Assembly: GCA_934700415.1 (NCBI GenBank)
Contig: CAKUXN010000019.1
Span: forward strand, 1-12,113
DNA length: 12,113 nucleotides
Reading direction: 5' to 3'
From: an uncultured Candidatus Saccharibacteria bacterium
Lineage (GTDB): Bacteria > Patescibacteriota > Saccharimonadia > Saccharimonadales > Saccharimonadaceae
Part shown: positions 1 through 7,142 of the stretch, in pieces
Layout of the letters: every line of letters begins with the position of its first letter
Position numbering within the stretch: the stretch's first letter is position 1
Translations under genes and position numbers: made by a program
Notes under the pieces: model-generated
What the model was told of the DNA's origin: nothing
Databases searched by the model: none
Seen by the model: only the letters and a program-made list of their open reading frames with translations

Positions 1-1017
1 GTAGGCTGTACTTAAAACTGCAAGGAAGAGACGCTCAACACCAATAGATGGTTCTATGACGTGAGGTACAAATGATTCACCGGTGTATTTATCGCGATAT
101 TCCATAGATTTACCGGATTCATGGGCAATGTTCTGCAAATCAAAGTCGGTGCGATAGGCAAGACCCATCAGTTCTTCCTCGCCGTTGGGGTATTCAAACA
201 TATAATCAATAGTGTGTTTTGAATAGTGAGCGCGATCTTCTGCGGGAACTTCATATTCATGAAGCTTATCGGCAGGGAGGCCCATGATTTTTTCGAAAAA
301 ATCGTGTTGAAGCAAACGCATTTTTTCAAAATTTTCTTCCCAAGTATCTGGTGCAACAAAATATTCGATTTCCATTTGAGAGCATTCGCGATCACGTAGA
401 ATAAAATCACGTGGACTAATTTCGTTTCGAAAAGCCTTACCTTGCTGGGCGATACCAAAAGGCAAAGTAGGATAGATAGTATCAACGACATTTTTGTAAT
501 TGGCGAAAATACCTTGGGCGGTTTCAGGACGAAGATAGGCAACTGATTTATTAGCTGTTTCGGCGTCATCGTCTGGGAGTACTGCGCCGACGTGGGTACT
601 AAACATCATGTTAAATTTACGAATTGGGCCCCAATTTTCTTTGCCACAGACTGGACATTTAGTATGGGTAGCTAAAAATTCTTCGGTGGTGACGGATTCG
701 GTAATACCTTCAGCGATTTTGTCGGCACGAAAACGAGATTTGCATTCTTTACATTCGACGAGTGGATCAGCAAAAGTGGCAACGTGGCCGGAAGCTTCCC
801 AGGTGCGCGGATTCATAAGAATGGCGGCGTCGACACCGTACATATCGTCACGGGCTTCGACGAAAAAATTCCACCAAGAATCCATGATTTTTTTCTTAAG
901 AGTGACACCGAGAGGGCCAAAATCCCAAGTGCCAGCGAACCCACCATAAATATCACTGCCGGGAAAAATAAAACCGCGGCGTTTGCATAAACTTACAATA
1001 TCTTCTAATTTACTCAT
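1..1017 (-). CDS. glyS: Glycyl-tRNA synthetase, dimer (alpha2) type, 5' part
   Basis: Class II aminoacyl-tRNA synthetase that charges tRNA-Gly in the cytoplasm. The reverse strand reads 339 codons without a stop from the ATG at 1015-1017 and runs off the left edge. Visible landmarks are the N-terminal GGFAGTWDFGPLG stretch (about residues 25-37) typical of the alpha2 bacterial/eukaryotic/archaeal GlyRS, and a zinc-ribbon insertion with CKEC (89-92) and CPVC (121-124). Then come RPETAQGIF (163-171), motif 2 around FRNE (196-199) and motif 3 GVERL (326-330). The anticodon-binding domain lies outside the window. This is the single-chain form, not the alpha2-beta2 GlyQ/GlyS form. The start is supported by the N-terminal sequence and by a TATAAT ending six bases upstream, which predicts a leaderless transcript. 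It is divergent from the ABC transporter gene. Confidence 0.97.
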   Translation of the reverse strand, partial: MSKLEDIVSLCKRRGFIFPGSDIYGGFAGTWDFGPLGVTLKKKIMDSWWNFFVEARDDMYGVDAAILMNPRTWEASGHVATFADPLVECKECKSRFRADKIAEGITESVTTEEFLATHTKCPVCGKENWGPIRKFNMMFSTHVGAVLPDDDAETANKSVAYLRPETAQGIFANYKNVVDTIYPTLPFGIAQQGKAFRNEISPRDFILRDRECSQMEIEYFVAPDTWEENFEKMRLLQHDFFEKIMGLPADKLHEYEVPAEDRAHYSKHTIDYMFEYPNGEEELMGLAYRTDFDLQNIAHESGKSMEYRDKYTGESFVPHVIEPSIGVERLFLAVLSTAY

Positions 1018-1023
1018 GTACTT

Positions 1024-1032
1024 ATTATAGCA
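1024..1032 (-). promoter_or_regulatory. Extended -10 promoter of glyS, leaderless start
   Basis: On the minus strand TGC-TATAAT occupies 1032 to 1024 and is followed by six bases and then the ATG at 1017. The usual -7 to +1 geometry puts transcription start on the A of ATG. No Shine-Dalgarno is possible in such an mRNA. I see no convincing -35 box. Confidence 0.7.
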
Positions 1033-1062
1033 TAACTAAAAGCGTTTGATTTAGGTTGGGTT

Positions 1063-1090
1063 TATAATGGGTAAAAATGCGTTATAATAT
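1063..1090 (+). promoter_or_regulatory. Promoter region of the ABC transporter gene
   Basis: Two TATAAT hexamers lie upstream of the ATG at 1097, at 1063-1068 and 1083-1088. The second ends eight bases before the ATG; an alternative hexamer TAATAT at 1085-1090 would end exactly six bases before it. Either leaves no or almost no leader. The first would give a leader of about 22 bases without a Shine-Dalgarno. The 79-base gap also carries the divergent glyS promoter. Confidence 0.55.
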
Positions 1091-1096
1091 ATTTGT

Positions 1097-2869
1097 ATGA
1101 ATAAAAAAGGTCCAACTAATTTCAAACGAACGTTACATTATTTTTGGCTTGCTTTGATGCAATACAAAGTGCGAACTATTTTGATTTTAATTTTGGTGCC
1201 TTTATGGATTTTTATTTCTAATGTAGTGGTACCATACGGTACAAGCGAACTTGTTGGTAAATTGTCCACGGGTGATTTTGAACTTCAAAATTATACTAAT
1301 ATTTTGCTTTTAACAATTTTGTCGGCAGGAGTTAATAATTTATTTGTGATTCGCGTAATTGATTGGCTAGATTGGTCGCTTGATGCAAAATGTGGTGAAT
1401 ATTTGTCTCAACTAGCTTTTAATGCAGTGATTAACCAATCTATGTCTTTTCATAGTAATAGATTTTCAGGGTCTTTGACTTCTGCGGCTAATAAATTGCC
1501 GGGAGCTTTTATTGATCTCAAATCAAATTTCGTGTGGGATATTTATCCGTTGATTTTGACTGTATTATATTCGATTGTGGTGGCGGCGATTGTGTGCTTG
1601 CCTTTTGCGGGAATTTTACTGTTGTACGCGACGGTTTATATGGCGATTGCGATTACGACGTATTATAAGACTCGCCACGTGGATGAAGGGCTTGCCGATG
1701 CAGAGAATAAACAGACGGGACAACTAGCCGATTCAATCACGAATGAATTGTCGGTTAAATCATATGCTCGGGAAAATTTTGAAAAAGCGAGATTTGGTCG
1801 TGCGACTGCTAGGACAAAGGCAGCAACTTTCGAAGTGGCAAAAGTTTCCCTTTGGCGTAATTTTTTTATGAACACAGTAAATATAATAACGTTTGCGGGG
1901 CTTTTGGTTTTGATTGTGGCGAGCCATAATTTGTTTGGACTTTCTCTAGCTAGTGTAGTATTTCTTTATTCTTTATCTAATTCTTTATTGTCAAATATGT
2001 GGACAATAAACCATATTTTAAGAAGCATAAATAGGTCACTTGGTAGTGCTAAGGAAATGGTTGGAATACTAGATTTGCCGTTTATTGTGGATGACAAAAC
2101 CGATAAGCCATTAAAAATTACTGATGCTGTGATTGACTTTAGACATATTTCATTTGCGCATGAAAAACAGAAAGAAAAATTGTTTGAGGATTTTACTTTG
2201 ATGATTCCATCTGGTAGGACAGTGGGGCTTGTAGGGATATCTGGTTCTGGTAAAACGACTTTAACGAAATTACTACTTAGATTTGCGGATGTTAAAAAAG
2301 GAGCAATTTATATTGATGGGCAGGACATTCGGGATGTGACGCAAAAAAGTTTGCGTGAAAAAATAGCATATGTACCACAAGAATCGTCACTATTCCATCG
2401 TTCGGTTTATGAAAATATTACGTATGGGAAGCCTGGGGCGTCGCGGGAGGAAGTGATTCGGGCAGCTAAACTAGCAAATGCAGATGAATTTATTAATAGC
2501 TTGCCAGATGGATACGACACTATGGTGGGAGAGCGAGGCGTGAAGTTATCGGGTGGACAAAGGCAAAGAATCGCGATTGCACGGGCGATTTTAAAAGATG
2601 CACCGATTTTGGTACTGGATGAAGCGACTTCTGCGCTAGATTCGGAATCGGAGGCTTTGATTCAAGATGCCTTGAAAAATTTGATGAAAGGAAGAACGTC
2701 GATTGTGGTGGCACATAGGCTGTCGACGATTGCAGGGTTGGACGAGATTGTGGTGCTTCATGATGGGAGGATTGTGGAACAAGGTACACATCATAAGTTG
2801 CTAGCGGGTGGTGGCGAATATGCAAAATTATGGTCAAGGCAGTCGGGCGCGTTTTTGGAGGAAAAATGA
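1097..2869 (+). CDS. ABC transporter, exporter-type half-transporter (permease plus ATPase)
   Basis: A 590-residue MsbA/MdlB-type protein combining a six-helix transmembrane domain (about residues 1-325) and a C-terminal nucleotide-binding domain. ATPase motifs are complete: Walker A GISGSGKTT (380-388), Q-loop in VPQES, signature LSGGQ (484-488), Walker B ILVLDEATS with D508 and catalytic E509, and H-loop H540 in AHRLST. The family works as a dimer in the cytoplasmic membrane and usually exports lipids, peptides or drugs. With no partner half-transporter next to it, a homodimer is the simplest inference. The substrate cannot be read from the sequence. The TGA stop overlaps the ATG of rarA (ATGA), so the two genes are probably translated in a coupled way, but a functional link is not implied. 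Confidence 0.93.
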   Translation: MNKKGPTNFKRTLHYFWLALMQYKVRTILILILVPLWIFISNVVVPYGTSELVGKLSTGDFELQNYTNILLLTILSAGVNNLFVIRVIDWLDWSLDAKCGEYLSQLAFNAVINQSMSFHSNRFSGSLTSAANKLPGAFIDLKSNFVWDIYPLILTVLYSIVVAAIVCLPFAGILLLYATVYMAIAITTYYKTRHVDEGLADAENKQTGQLADSITNELSVKSYARENFEKARFGRATARTKAATFEVAKVSLWRNFFMNTVNIITFAGLLVLIVASHNLFGLSLASVVFLYSLSNSLLSNMWTINHILRSINRSLGSAKEMVGILDLPFIVDDKTDKPLKITDAVIDFRHISFAHEKQKEKLFEDFTLMIPSGRTVGLVGISGSGKTTLTKLLLRFADVKKGAIYIDGQDIRDVTQKSLREKIAYVPQESSLFHRSVYENITYGKPGASREEVIRAAKLANADEFINSLPDGYDTMVGERGVKLSGGQRQRIAIARAILKDAPILVLDEATSALDSESEALIQDALKNLMKGRTSIVVAHRLSTIAGLDEIVVLHDGRIVEQGTHHKLLAGGGEYAKLWSRQSGAFLEEK

Positions 2870-4047
2870 ATAGAGCGCCGCTAGCTGAACGAATGAGACC
2901 AACAAAATTATCTGAAGTTTTGGGTCAAGATGAAATTGTGGGTGAAGGTAAGATTTTGACTGAAATAGTGAAGAAGGGCGAGCCAGTGAACTTAATTTTT
3001 TGGGGGCCACCTGGCACTGGTAAGACTACTTTAGCGCGAATTTTGGCAAGAGAATTCAAGGCGGATTTTGTAGAAATTTCGGCGGTAACGGCAGGAAAAA
3101 AAGATGTAGAAGAAGTGGTGGCACGTGCAAAGACGAACTGGAATCTTAAAATTAGGACGATTTTATTCGTAGATGAAATTCACCGTTTTAATAAAGCACA
3201 ACAAGATGCGTTTTTGCCGCATGTGGAGTCGGGATTGATTACTTTAATTGGTGCGACGACAGAAAATCCGTCTTTTGAAGTAATTTCGCCTTTACTTAGT
3301 CGTTCACGTGTAGTGGTAGTAGCACCGCTGAATAAAACAGCAATACTTGAAGTGTTAAAACGTGCAGTAAGGGCTGAAAAAGCGACTAAGCGCGTCACAA
3401 AAAAAGCTTTAGACTATTTAGCGGAACTTTCTGGTGGAGATGCCCGCTCGGCTTTGGGAGATTTGGAGCTTGCATTATCGCTTGCGGAGAAAGTGGATGA
3501 GAAAATCGTGGTCGAGGCGGCGGGACGTAAGGTGCCAGGTTATGATAAAAAAGGCGATAGCCACTATGACACGATCTCGGCGTTTATTAAGTCGATGCGA
3601 GGGTCGGATGTGGATGCGGCACTTTATTATTTGGCACGAATGGTGCAGGCGGGGGAAGATCCGAAATTCATTGCGAGACGTATGGTAATATTTGCGTCGG
3701 AAGATATTGGGCTTGCGGGGAATGGGGCACTAAGCTTAGCTACGGCTTGTTTTCAGGCGGTGGAGCGAGTGGGGATGCCAGAATCGGGTTTAATACTGGC
3801 GCACACAGTAACGGCGCTTAGCTTGTCGAAAAAATCGCGCGCCACAGCTGACGCTTGGTATGCCGCACTAGATTTGGCACGAAAAACGATGGGGGAACCA
3901 GTACCAGTATGGCTTCGGAACGCGCCGACGAAACTAATGAAAGATTTAGGTTACGGCAAAGGGCAAAAATGGGAAGCAGGATTTCATCTTGATAAAAATT
4001 ATCTTCCAGATTCGATAAAAGATGTGAAAATTTTTAGTTCACACTAG
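2866..4047 (+). CDS. rarA: Replication-associated recombination protein A (RarA/MgsA AAA+ ATPase)
   Basis: A 393-residue clamp-loader-like AAA+ ATPase that acts at stalled replication forks. Motifs seen: Walker [10 protein letters not shown] (47-55), Walker B FVDEIH with D103 and E104, sensor 1 GATTENP (129-135), and arginine finger in LLSRSR (R146/R148). The C-terminal half carries the MgsA-type features, including GDARSAL and the [12 protein letters not shown] segment, and ends in the typical YLPD region. I chose the ATG at 2866 rather than the in-frame one at 2830. It gives the family's usual beginning ([21 protein letters not shown]), has GGAGG at 2857-2861, and forms the ATGA overlap with the preceding stop. 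No strong terminator follows. Confidence 0.96.
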   Translation: MNRAPLAERMRPTKLSEVLGQDEIVGEGKILTEIVKKGEPVNLIFWGPPGTGKTTLARILAREFKADFVEISAVTAGKKDVEEVVARAKTNWNLKIRTILFVDEIHRFNKAQQDAFLPHVESGLITLIGATTENPSFEVISPLLSRSRVVVVAPLNKTAILEVLKRAVRAEKATKRVTKKALDYLAELSGGDARSALGDLELALSLAEKVDEKIVVEAAGRKVPGYDKKGDSHYDTISAFIKSMRGSDVDAALYYLARMVQAGEDPKFIARRMVIFASEDIGLAGNGALSLATACFQAVERVGMPESGLILAHTVTALSLSKKSRATADAWYAALDLARKTMGEPVPVWLRNAPTKLMKDLGYGKGQKWEAGFHLDKNYLPDSIKDVKIFSSH

Positions 4048-4066
4048 AAAATGTAGTTTGAAAAAC

Positions 4067-4096
4067 TTTACAAAATTAATTTTTTCATGGTAAAAT
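4067..4096 (+). promoter_or_regulatory. Promoter of the DUF4282-like gene
   Basis: TTTACA at 4067-4072, an 18-base spacer, and TAAAAT at 4091-4096 preceded by TGG (extended -10). Predicted transcription start is near 4103. This gives a conventional leader with AAAGGAG at 4112-4118, seven bases before the ATG. Confidence 0.7.
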
Positions 4097-4125
4097 TAAG
4101 GTAATAGTAACAAAGGAGTTATACA

Positions 4126-4566
4126 ATGTCAGATTATGAGACATTAAGACTATTAAATGATTTAAGTAAAACTGGTTCGTCATCTACCAGTGGTGTTGAG
4201 GGAGCAGGTATTTGGCTAATCATCGCTTCAATTCTTGCAGTTGTCGGCGGTATTTTAGTTTACTTCTTGTTCGTAAAAGCAAAAGCAGAGCCAAAGAACA
4301 AGTTCCTCAAATGGTTGAAAGATTTCTTGTCATTTAAGGTGATGTGGATTGAGCCAATCCTAAAAGTTGTTTATTATATCGCAACAATTTTCATTGTGCT
4401 TAACTCATTCTCATTCTTGGCACTTGGTGGAAATGGTGTCCTTATGTGGCTTGCTACATTAGTGCTTGGTCCAGTAATCTTGCGTGTTCTTTATGAAGCA
4501 ACCATGATGTTCATCATGATTTGGCGCAATACTCGCGATATTGCTGACAATGCTAAGAAGAAATAA
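4126..4566 (+). CDS. Small DUF4282-like membrane protein
   Basis: A 146-residue protein of unknown function. A soluble, serine-rich N-terminus (1-25) is followed by a hydrophobic segment at about 28-50, a charged linker rich in K and E (51-70), and two more hydrophobic segments (about 73-100 and 104-132). It ends in a charged tail (RNTRDIADNAKKK). The pattern of the last 80 residues, with a conserved-looking GP..LR.LYE motif and a tail of the R-N-T-R-D-I type, resembles the DUF4282 family; this is recognition by eye only. It has a good Shine-Dalgarno (AAAGGAG, spacing seven), its own promoter and its own terminator, so it is a single-gene unit. Its base use is more conventional than its neighbours', consistent with high expression (inference). 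Confidence 0.85.
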   Translation: MSDYETLRLLNDLSKTGSSSTSGVEGAGIWLIIASILAVVGGILVYFLFVKAKAEPKNKFLKWLKDFLSFKVMWIEPILKVVYYIATIFIVLNSFSFLALGGNGVLMWLATLVLGPVILRVLYEATMMFIMIWRNTRDIADNAKKK

Positions 4567-4581
4567 TTTATTGCGAAACAA

Positions 4582-4612
4582 AAATCCCCTCTTTTATATG
4601 AGGGGATTTTTT
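4582..4612 (+). terminator. Rho-independent terminator after the DUF4282-like gene
   Basis: A perfect 10-bp stem (4582-4591 with 4600-4609), an 8-base loop, and a T run overlapping the 3' arm up to 4612. It lies 16 bases after the stop codon at 4566. Confidence 0.92.
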
Positions 4613-4616
4613 GATA

Positions 4617-4645
4617 ATATATTATATATAATATATAGTGGAGGT
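4617..4645 (+). promoter_or_regulatory. AT-only palindrome with -10 box and SD of the FNT gene
   Basis: 4617-4636 is a perfect 20-bp palindrome made only of A and T. It contains TATAAT at 4627-4632, placing transcription start near 4639. GGAGGT follows at 4640-4645 and the ATG at 4649, so the leader is about ten bases and begins almost at the Shine-Dalgarno. The same arrangement occurs before 7143. It may be a regulator-binding site or only an AT-rich promoter. Confidence 0.55.
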
Positions 4646-4648
4646 AAT

Positions 4649-5413
4649 ATGCTGGCGCCAAATGAGATTGCGGAAACGGTAGTAAGGGTGAGCGAAAAGA
4701 AAGCAAATTTATCGTGGTGGCGAATGTTGATTTTGGGCATATTTGCGGGGGCGTTTATTGCGTTAGCCGGTGTGGGCGCAACTTTCGCGAATGTGTACGT
4801 GGGGAAAATCGCGGGAGCTTTAGTATTTCCAGCGGGACTTGCAATGGTAGTAATTGCTGGGAGTGAATTATTTACTGGAAATAGTTTGATGGTAACGGGG
4901 TTGCTTAGCCGTAAATTCGGATTTTCTAAGTTATTAAAAAACTGGCTCTTCGTATTTATCGGAAATTTGATAGGCGCTGTGATAGTGGCTGGTCTTGTAA
5001 CGGTAAGTGGGGTATTCGATTCAATTTCTGAGACAGTGATAGCTACGGCAAATGCAAAAGTGAATCTGGGCTTCGGTGAAGCGATGATTCGTGGGGTATT
5101 ATGTAATTTTTTGGTGTGTATTGCAGTATGGATGGCTTTTGCGGCGGATTCGGTAGGCGGAAAAATTGCGGCAGTGTTTTTGCCAATTATGCTATTTGTA
5201 CTATGTGGTTTTGAACATTCGGTAGCAAATATGTTCTATGTACCAGCAGGAATGTTTATGAGCGCTCTGGGTGGCGTAGTGGGGTCTAGCGTAGCGGGAT
5301 TTTTAGTTGGAAATTTAATTCCAGTGACTTTGGGAAATATAATTGGCGGAGCAATATTTGTAGGTGGCGGGTATTATCTTGTGTATTTGAAGAAAAATAG
5401 TAACAAAAAATGA
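4649..5413 (+). CDS. Formate/nitrite transporter (FNT) family channel
   Basis: A 254-residue integral membrane protein with about six hydrophobic segments, the usual FNT length. Family hallmarks are GSELFTGN (71-78), the RGVLCNFLVCIAVWM stretch (148-162), GFEHSVANM with the central pore histidine H190, and the NLIPVTLGNIIGG segment (222-234). FNT proteins are pentameric channels for small monovalent anions such as formate, nitrite, hydrosulfide or lactate; the substrate here cannot be decided. An in-frame upstream ATG at 4541 would extend it by 36 residues into the preceding gene and its terminator. The ATG at 4649, with GGAGGT three bases before it and the normal FNT N-terminus, is clearly better. 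No formate or nitrite enzymes lie nearby. Confidence 0.95.
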   Translation: MLAPNEIAETVVRVSEKKANLSWWRMLILGIFAGAFIALAGVGATFANVYVGKIAGALVFPAGLAMVVIAGSELFTGNSLMVTGLLSRKFGFSKLLKNWLFVFIGNLIGAVIVAGLVTVSGVFDSISETVIATANAKVNLGFGEAMIRGVLCNFLVCIAVWMAFAADSVGGKIAAVFLPIMLFVLCGFEHSVANMFYVPAGMFMSALGGVVGSSVAGFLVGNLIPVTLGNIIGGAIFVGGGYYLVYLKKNSNKK

Positions 5414-5419
5414 AAATTG

Positions 5420-5428
5420 TGGTATAAT
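5420..5428 (+). promoter_or_regulatory. Extended -10 promoter of the tRNA cluster
   Basis: TGG-TATAAT at 5420-5428, immediately after the FNT stop codon. Predicted start is near 5435, nine bases before the mature 5' end of tRNA-Phe. No clear -35 box is visible. Confidence 0.65.
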
Positions 5429-5443
5429 AAGTTAAGTAACGCC

Positions 5444-5519
5444 GGCGCTGTAGCTCAGTTGGTAGAGCAGAGGCCTGAAGAGCCTTGTGTCACTGGTTCA
5501 AGTCCAGTCGGCGCCACCA
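5444..5519 (+). tRNA. tRNA-Phe (GAA)
   Basis: A complete 76-base cloverleaf. The acceptor GGCGCTG (5444-5450) pairs with 5509-5515 with one T-G wobble. The D stem is GCTC/GAGC, the anticodon stem GAGGC/GCCTT, and the anticodon loop CTGAAGA gives GAA. The T arm is ACTGG-TTCAAGT-CCAGT, with discriminator A and an encoded CCA. Confidence 0.96.
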
Positions 5520-5531
5520 CATTTAAAATTT

Positions 5532-5608
5532 GGGTCGGTAGCTCAGCAGGTTAGAGCACGGGCCTTTTAAGCCCGGTGTCGAGGGTTCGAGCCCCTCCCG
5601 ACTCACCA
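5532..5608 (+). tRNA. tRNA-Lys (UUU)
   Basis: A complete 77-base cloverleaf. The acceptor GGGTCGG (5532-5538) pairs with 5598-5604 with one G-T wobble. The D stem is GCTC/GAGC, the anticodon stem CGGGC/GCCCG, and the loop CTTTTAA gives UUU. The T arm is GAGGG-TTCGAGC-CCCTC, with an encoded CCA. Its last 30 bases are repeated exactly downstream at 5659-5688. Confidence 0.96.
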
Positions 5609-5658
5609 AGTAATGGTTCCAGTATCGCGTATCGAGCTGGGAACCCTCGTTCTTCGAA
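5609..5658 (+). other. 50-base segment between the two tRNA-Lys 3' ends, with hairpins
   Basis: This segment separates the two copies of the 30-base repeat. It can form a hairpin GGTTCCAG (5615-5622) with 5637-5645, one G bulged. Alternatively, 5642-5649 (AACCCTCG) pairs perfectly with CGAGGGTT at 5660-5667 of the downstream copy. The same octamer occurs in the tRNA-Lys T arm (5580-5587), so the segment is also complementary to the real tRNA. The two hairpins share 5642-5645 and exclude each other. No ORF is present. Confidence 0.6.
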
Positions 5659-5688
5659 TCGAGGGTTCGAGCCCCTCCCGACTCACCA
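5659..5688 (+). repeat. Exact 30-base copy of the tRNA-Lys 3' end (T arm, acceptor strand, CCA)
   Basis: 5659-5688 is identical to 5579-5608: the last two bases of the variable region, the whole T arm, the 3' acceptor strand, discriminator and CCA. No D arm, anticodon or 5' acceptor strand precedes this copy, so it is not a second tRNA gene. It resembles an attachment-site scar or a partial tandem duplication with an 80-base period. Confidence 0.9.
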
Positions 5689-5696
5689 CACGAGAA

Positions 5697-5773
5697 GGAC
5701 GCTTAGCTCAGTTGGCTAGAGCGTGTCTTTGACGTAGACAAGGTCAGAGGTTCAACTCCTCTAGCGTCCACCA
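5697..5773 (+). tRNA. tRNA-Val (GAC)
   Basis: A complete 77-base cloverleaf. The acceptor GGACGCT (5697-5703) pairs fully with AGCGTCC (5763-5769). The D stem is GCTC/GAGC, the anticodon stem TGTCT/AGACA, and the loop TTGACGT gives GAC. The T arm is AGAGG-TTCAACT-CCTCT, with an encoded CCA. It is the last member of the tRNA cluster. Confidence 0.96.
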
Positions 5774-5774
5774 C

Positions 5775-5794
5775 AGCTCTTTAGGAGCTTTTTT
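5775..5794 (+). terminator. Terminator of the tRNA cluster
   Basis: AGCTC (5775-5779) pairs with GAGCT (5785-5789), with a possible sixth T-G pair, followed by a six-base T run to 5794. It starts two bases after tRNA-Val. The stem is short, so efficiency is uncertain. Confidence 0.7.
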
Positions 5795-5803
5795 GTTGTG
5801 TTG

Positions 5804-5812
5804 TGATATAAT
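5804..5812 (+). promoter_or_regulatory. Extended -10 promoter of hisS, leaderless start
   Basis: TGA-TATAAT at 5804-5812, then six bases, then the ATG at 5819. The predicted +1 coincides with the A of ATG. No Shine-Dalgarno-like sequence precedes the start. Confidence 0.7.
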
Positions 5813-5818
5813 TGGATT

Positions 5819-7090
5819 ATGAAAAAAATGAATACTTCTCCAATTTCTGGCATGCAAGAGCTGGTACCAGTAGAGCAGGCTACTTTTGATAAGCTTAAAA
5901 CTGAAATTTCAGAAGTATACCATAAACACGGATTTTTGAATATTGAGACGCCAATGATTGATAGAAGTGAAATCCTTCTAGCAAAAGCTGGCGGTGATAC
6001 TGAAAAACAAATATATAAAGTAGTGAAGACGGCGGAGTCGTTTGATGTGGCGGATCAGGCATTGAGGTTTGATCATACGGTGCCTTTGGCGCGTTATGTA
6101 GTGGAACACGAAAGTGATTTAGTCTTTCCGTTTAAGGTGTCTCAAATTGGACGAAACTTTCGTGGTGAGCGGGCACAAAAGGGAAGATTTCGTGAATTTT
6201 ATCAATGCGATGTGGATGTAGTGGGTAGAGGGAATTTGCCACTTTATTACGATGCCGACGTGATTTCAACACTATTCGATGCGTTTAAGAGATTTGAATT
6301 AGATACGCCTGTGGTGGCAAGAATCAGCAACCGTAAAATTTTATCTGGCTTGATTTCGGAATATAATTTAGAAGCCAAGGCGGATGAGATTTTTAATATT
6401 ATTGATCATTCAGAGAAAGTTCCAGTTGAGAAGACCGAGGCGGCCTTTAGTGAGATTGGGCTAGGTAGCGAGCGGGTGGAAACGATTTTGAGATTTATTG
6501 ATATCCATGGCGTACGCGAGGAAGTTATAAGACAGTTAAAAGAACTTAGTATTAATAATGAATCTTTCCAGGTTGGAATCGAAGAATTAGATGCGGTAAT
6601 GCAACTACTTGAAAAAGATGGATATAGCGGTTTGGTCCAGGCTGATATGAAGATTGTGCGTGGACTAGATTATTATACTGGTACAGTATTTGAATTTAAT
6701 CTGCCAGATTATAGACAGATTGGTTCGGTATGCGGTGGTGGTAGATATGAAAACTTGGCTGGATATTTTACAGACCAGAAATTCCCTGGAGTAGGTGGCT
6801 CGATTGGACTTACAAGGCTATTTTATGTTCTAAATGATAATAATTTATTAAAAAGTCAAGAAGAGAAACCGATTGATACAGCTGTAGTGCCGATTACGGA
6901 TAACGAACTGGATTTCGCAATGAAAGTCGCAAGAGAATTAAGAGAAAAAGGTGAAAAATCTACAGTAGTGGCGATGGATAAGAAATTGGGCGATAAATTA
7001 ACCTATGCTGCTAAGATTGCCAAACAAGGTATTGTAATTGGCGAGAATGAAGCAAAAAGCGGAGAGTATTTGATTAAAAAATTTAATTAA
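5819..7090 (+). CDS. hisS: Histidyl-tRNA synthetase
   Basis: A 423-residue class II synthetase, the normal length for bacterial HisRS, charging tRNA-His in the cytoplasm. Visible landmarks are RFDHTVPLARYV (83-94), motif 2 FRGERAQKGRFREFYQCD (114-131) and the histidine-specific loop RGLDYYTG (281-288). GSVCGGGRYENLAGYF (302-317) and motif 3 GVGGSIGLTRL (324-334) follow. The C-terminal anticodon-binding domain runs from about 352 to the end and finishes abruptly after the IGENEAKSGEYLIKKF strand, slightly shorter than in many homologues. The start at 5819 is favoured by the -10 box placed for +1 on this ATG; a second in-frame ATG at 5828 is possible. The gene follows the tRNA cluster and its terminator but has its own promoter. 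Confidence 0.97.
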   Translation: MKKMNTSPISGMQELVPVEQATFDKLKTEISEVYHKHGFLNIETPMIDRSEILLAKAGGDTEKQIYKVVKTAESFDVADQALRFDHTVPLARYVVEHESDLVFPFKVSQIGRNFRGERAQKGRFREFYQCDVDVVGRGNLPLYYDADVISTLFDAFKRFELDTPVVARISNRKILSGLISEYNLEAKADEIFNIIDHSEKVPVEKTEAAFSEIGLGSERVETILRFIDIHGVREEVIRQLKELSINNESFQVGIEELDAVMQLLEKDGYSGLVQADMKIVRGLDYYTGTVFEFNLPDYRQIGSVCGGGRYENLAGYFTDQKFPGVGGSIGLTRLFYVLNDNNLLKSQEEKPIDTAVVPITDNELDFAMKVARELREKGEKSTVVAMDKKLGDKLTYAAKIAKQGIVIGENEAKSGEYLIKKFN

Positions 7091-7105
7091 CCCGTAAATT
7101 AGTGC

Positions 7106-7139
7106 TATTATATATATTATATATAATAAATGTGGAGGT
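7106..7139 (+). promoter_or_regulatory. AT-only inverted repeat with -10 box and SD of the CPTC-protein operon
   Basis: 7106-7116 and 7118-7128 are perfect 11-base inverted arms around one central base, all A/T. TATAAT at 7122-7127 predicts transcription start near 7134, exactly at GGAGGT (7134-7139). The GTG start follows three bases later. The layout mirrors that before the FNT gene. Confidence 0.55.
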
Positions 7140-7142
7140 AGA

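Noticed and set aside
608..990. Plus-strand ORFs of 113 and 68 codons opposite the glycyl-tRNA synthetase gene
   Set aside because: The minus strand reads continuous GlyRS with zinc ribbon and class II motifs; the plus-strand translations look like nothing and lack start signals.
3434..3688. An 84-codon plus-strand ORF inside rarA
   Set aside because: It is a frame shadow of rarA; the real frame carries the conserved RarA C-terminal sequence without interruption.
4048..4080. Terminator after rarA
   Set aside because: Only a 5-bp AGTTT/AAACT hairpin with no real T run; too weak to call.
4541..4648. 36-residue N-terminal extension of the FNT channel
   Set aside because: It would cross the preceding gene's end, its terminator and the promoter palindrome; GGAGGT and the family N-terminus support 4649.
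5609..5688. A fourth tRNA gene ending at 5688
   Set aside because: The T arm and CCA are present, but no D arm, anticodon arm or matching 5' acceptor strand can be placed between 5609 and 5658.
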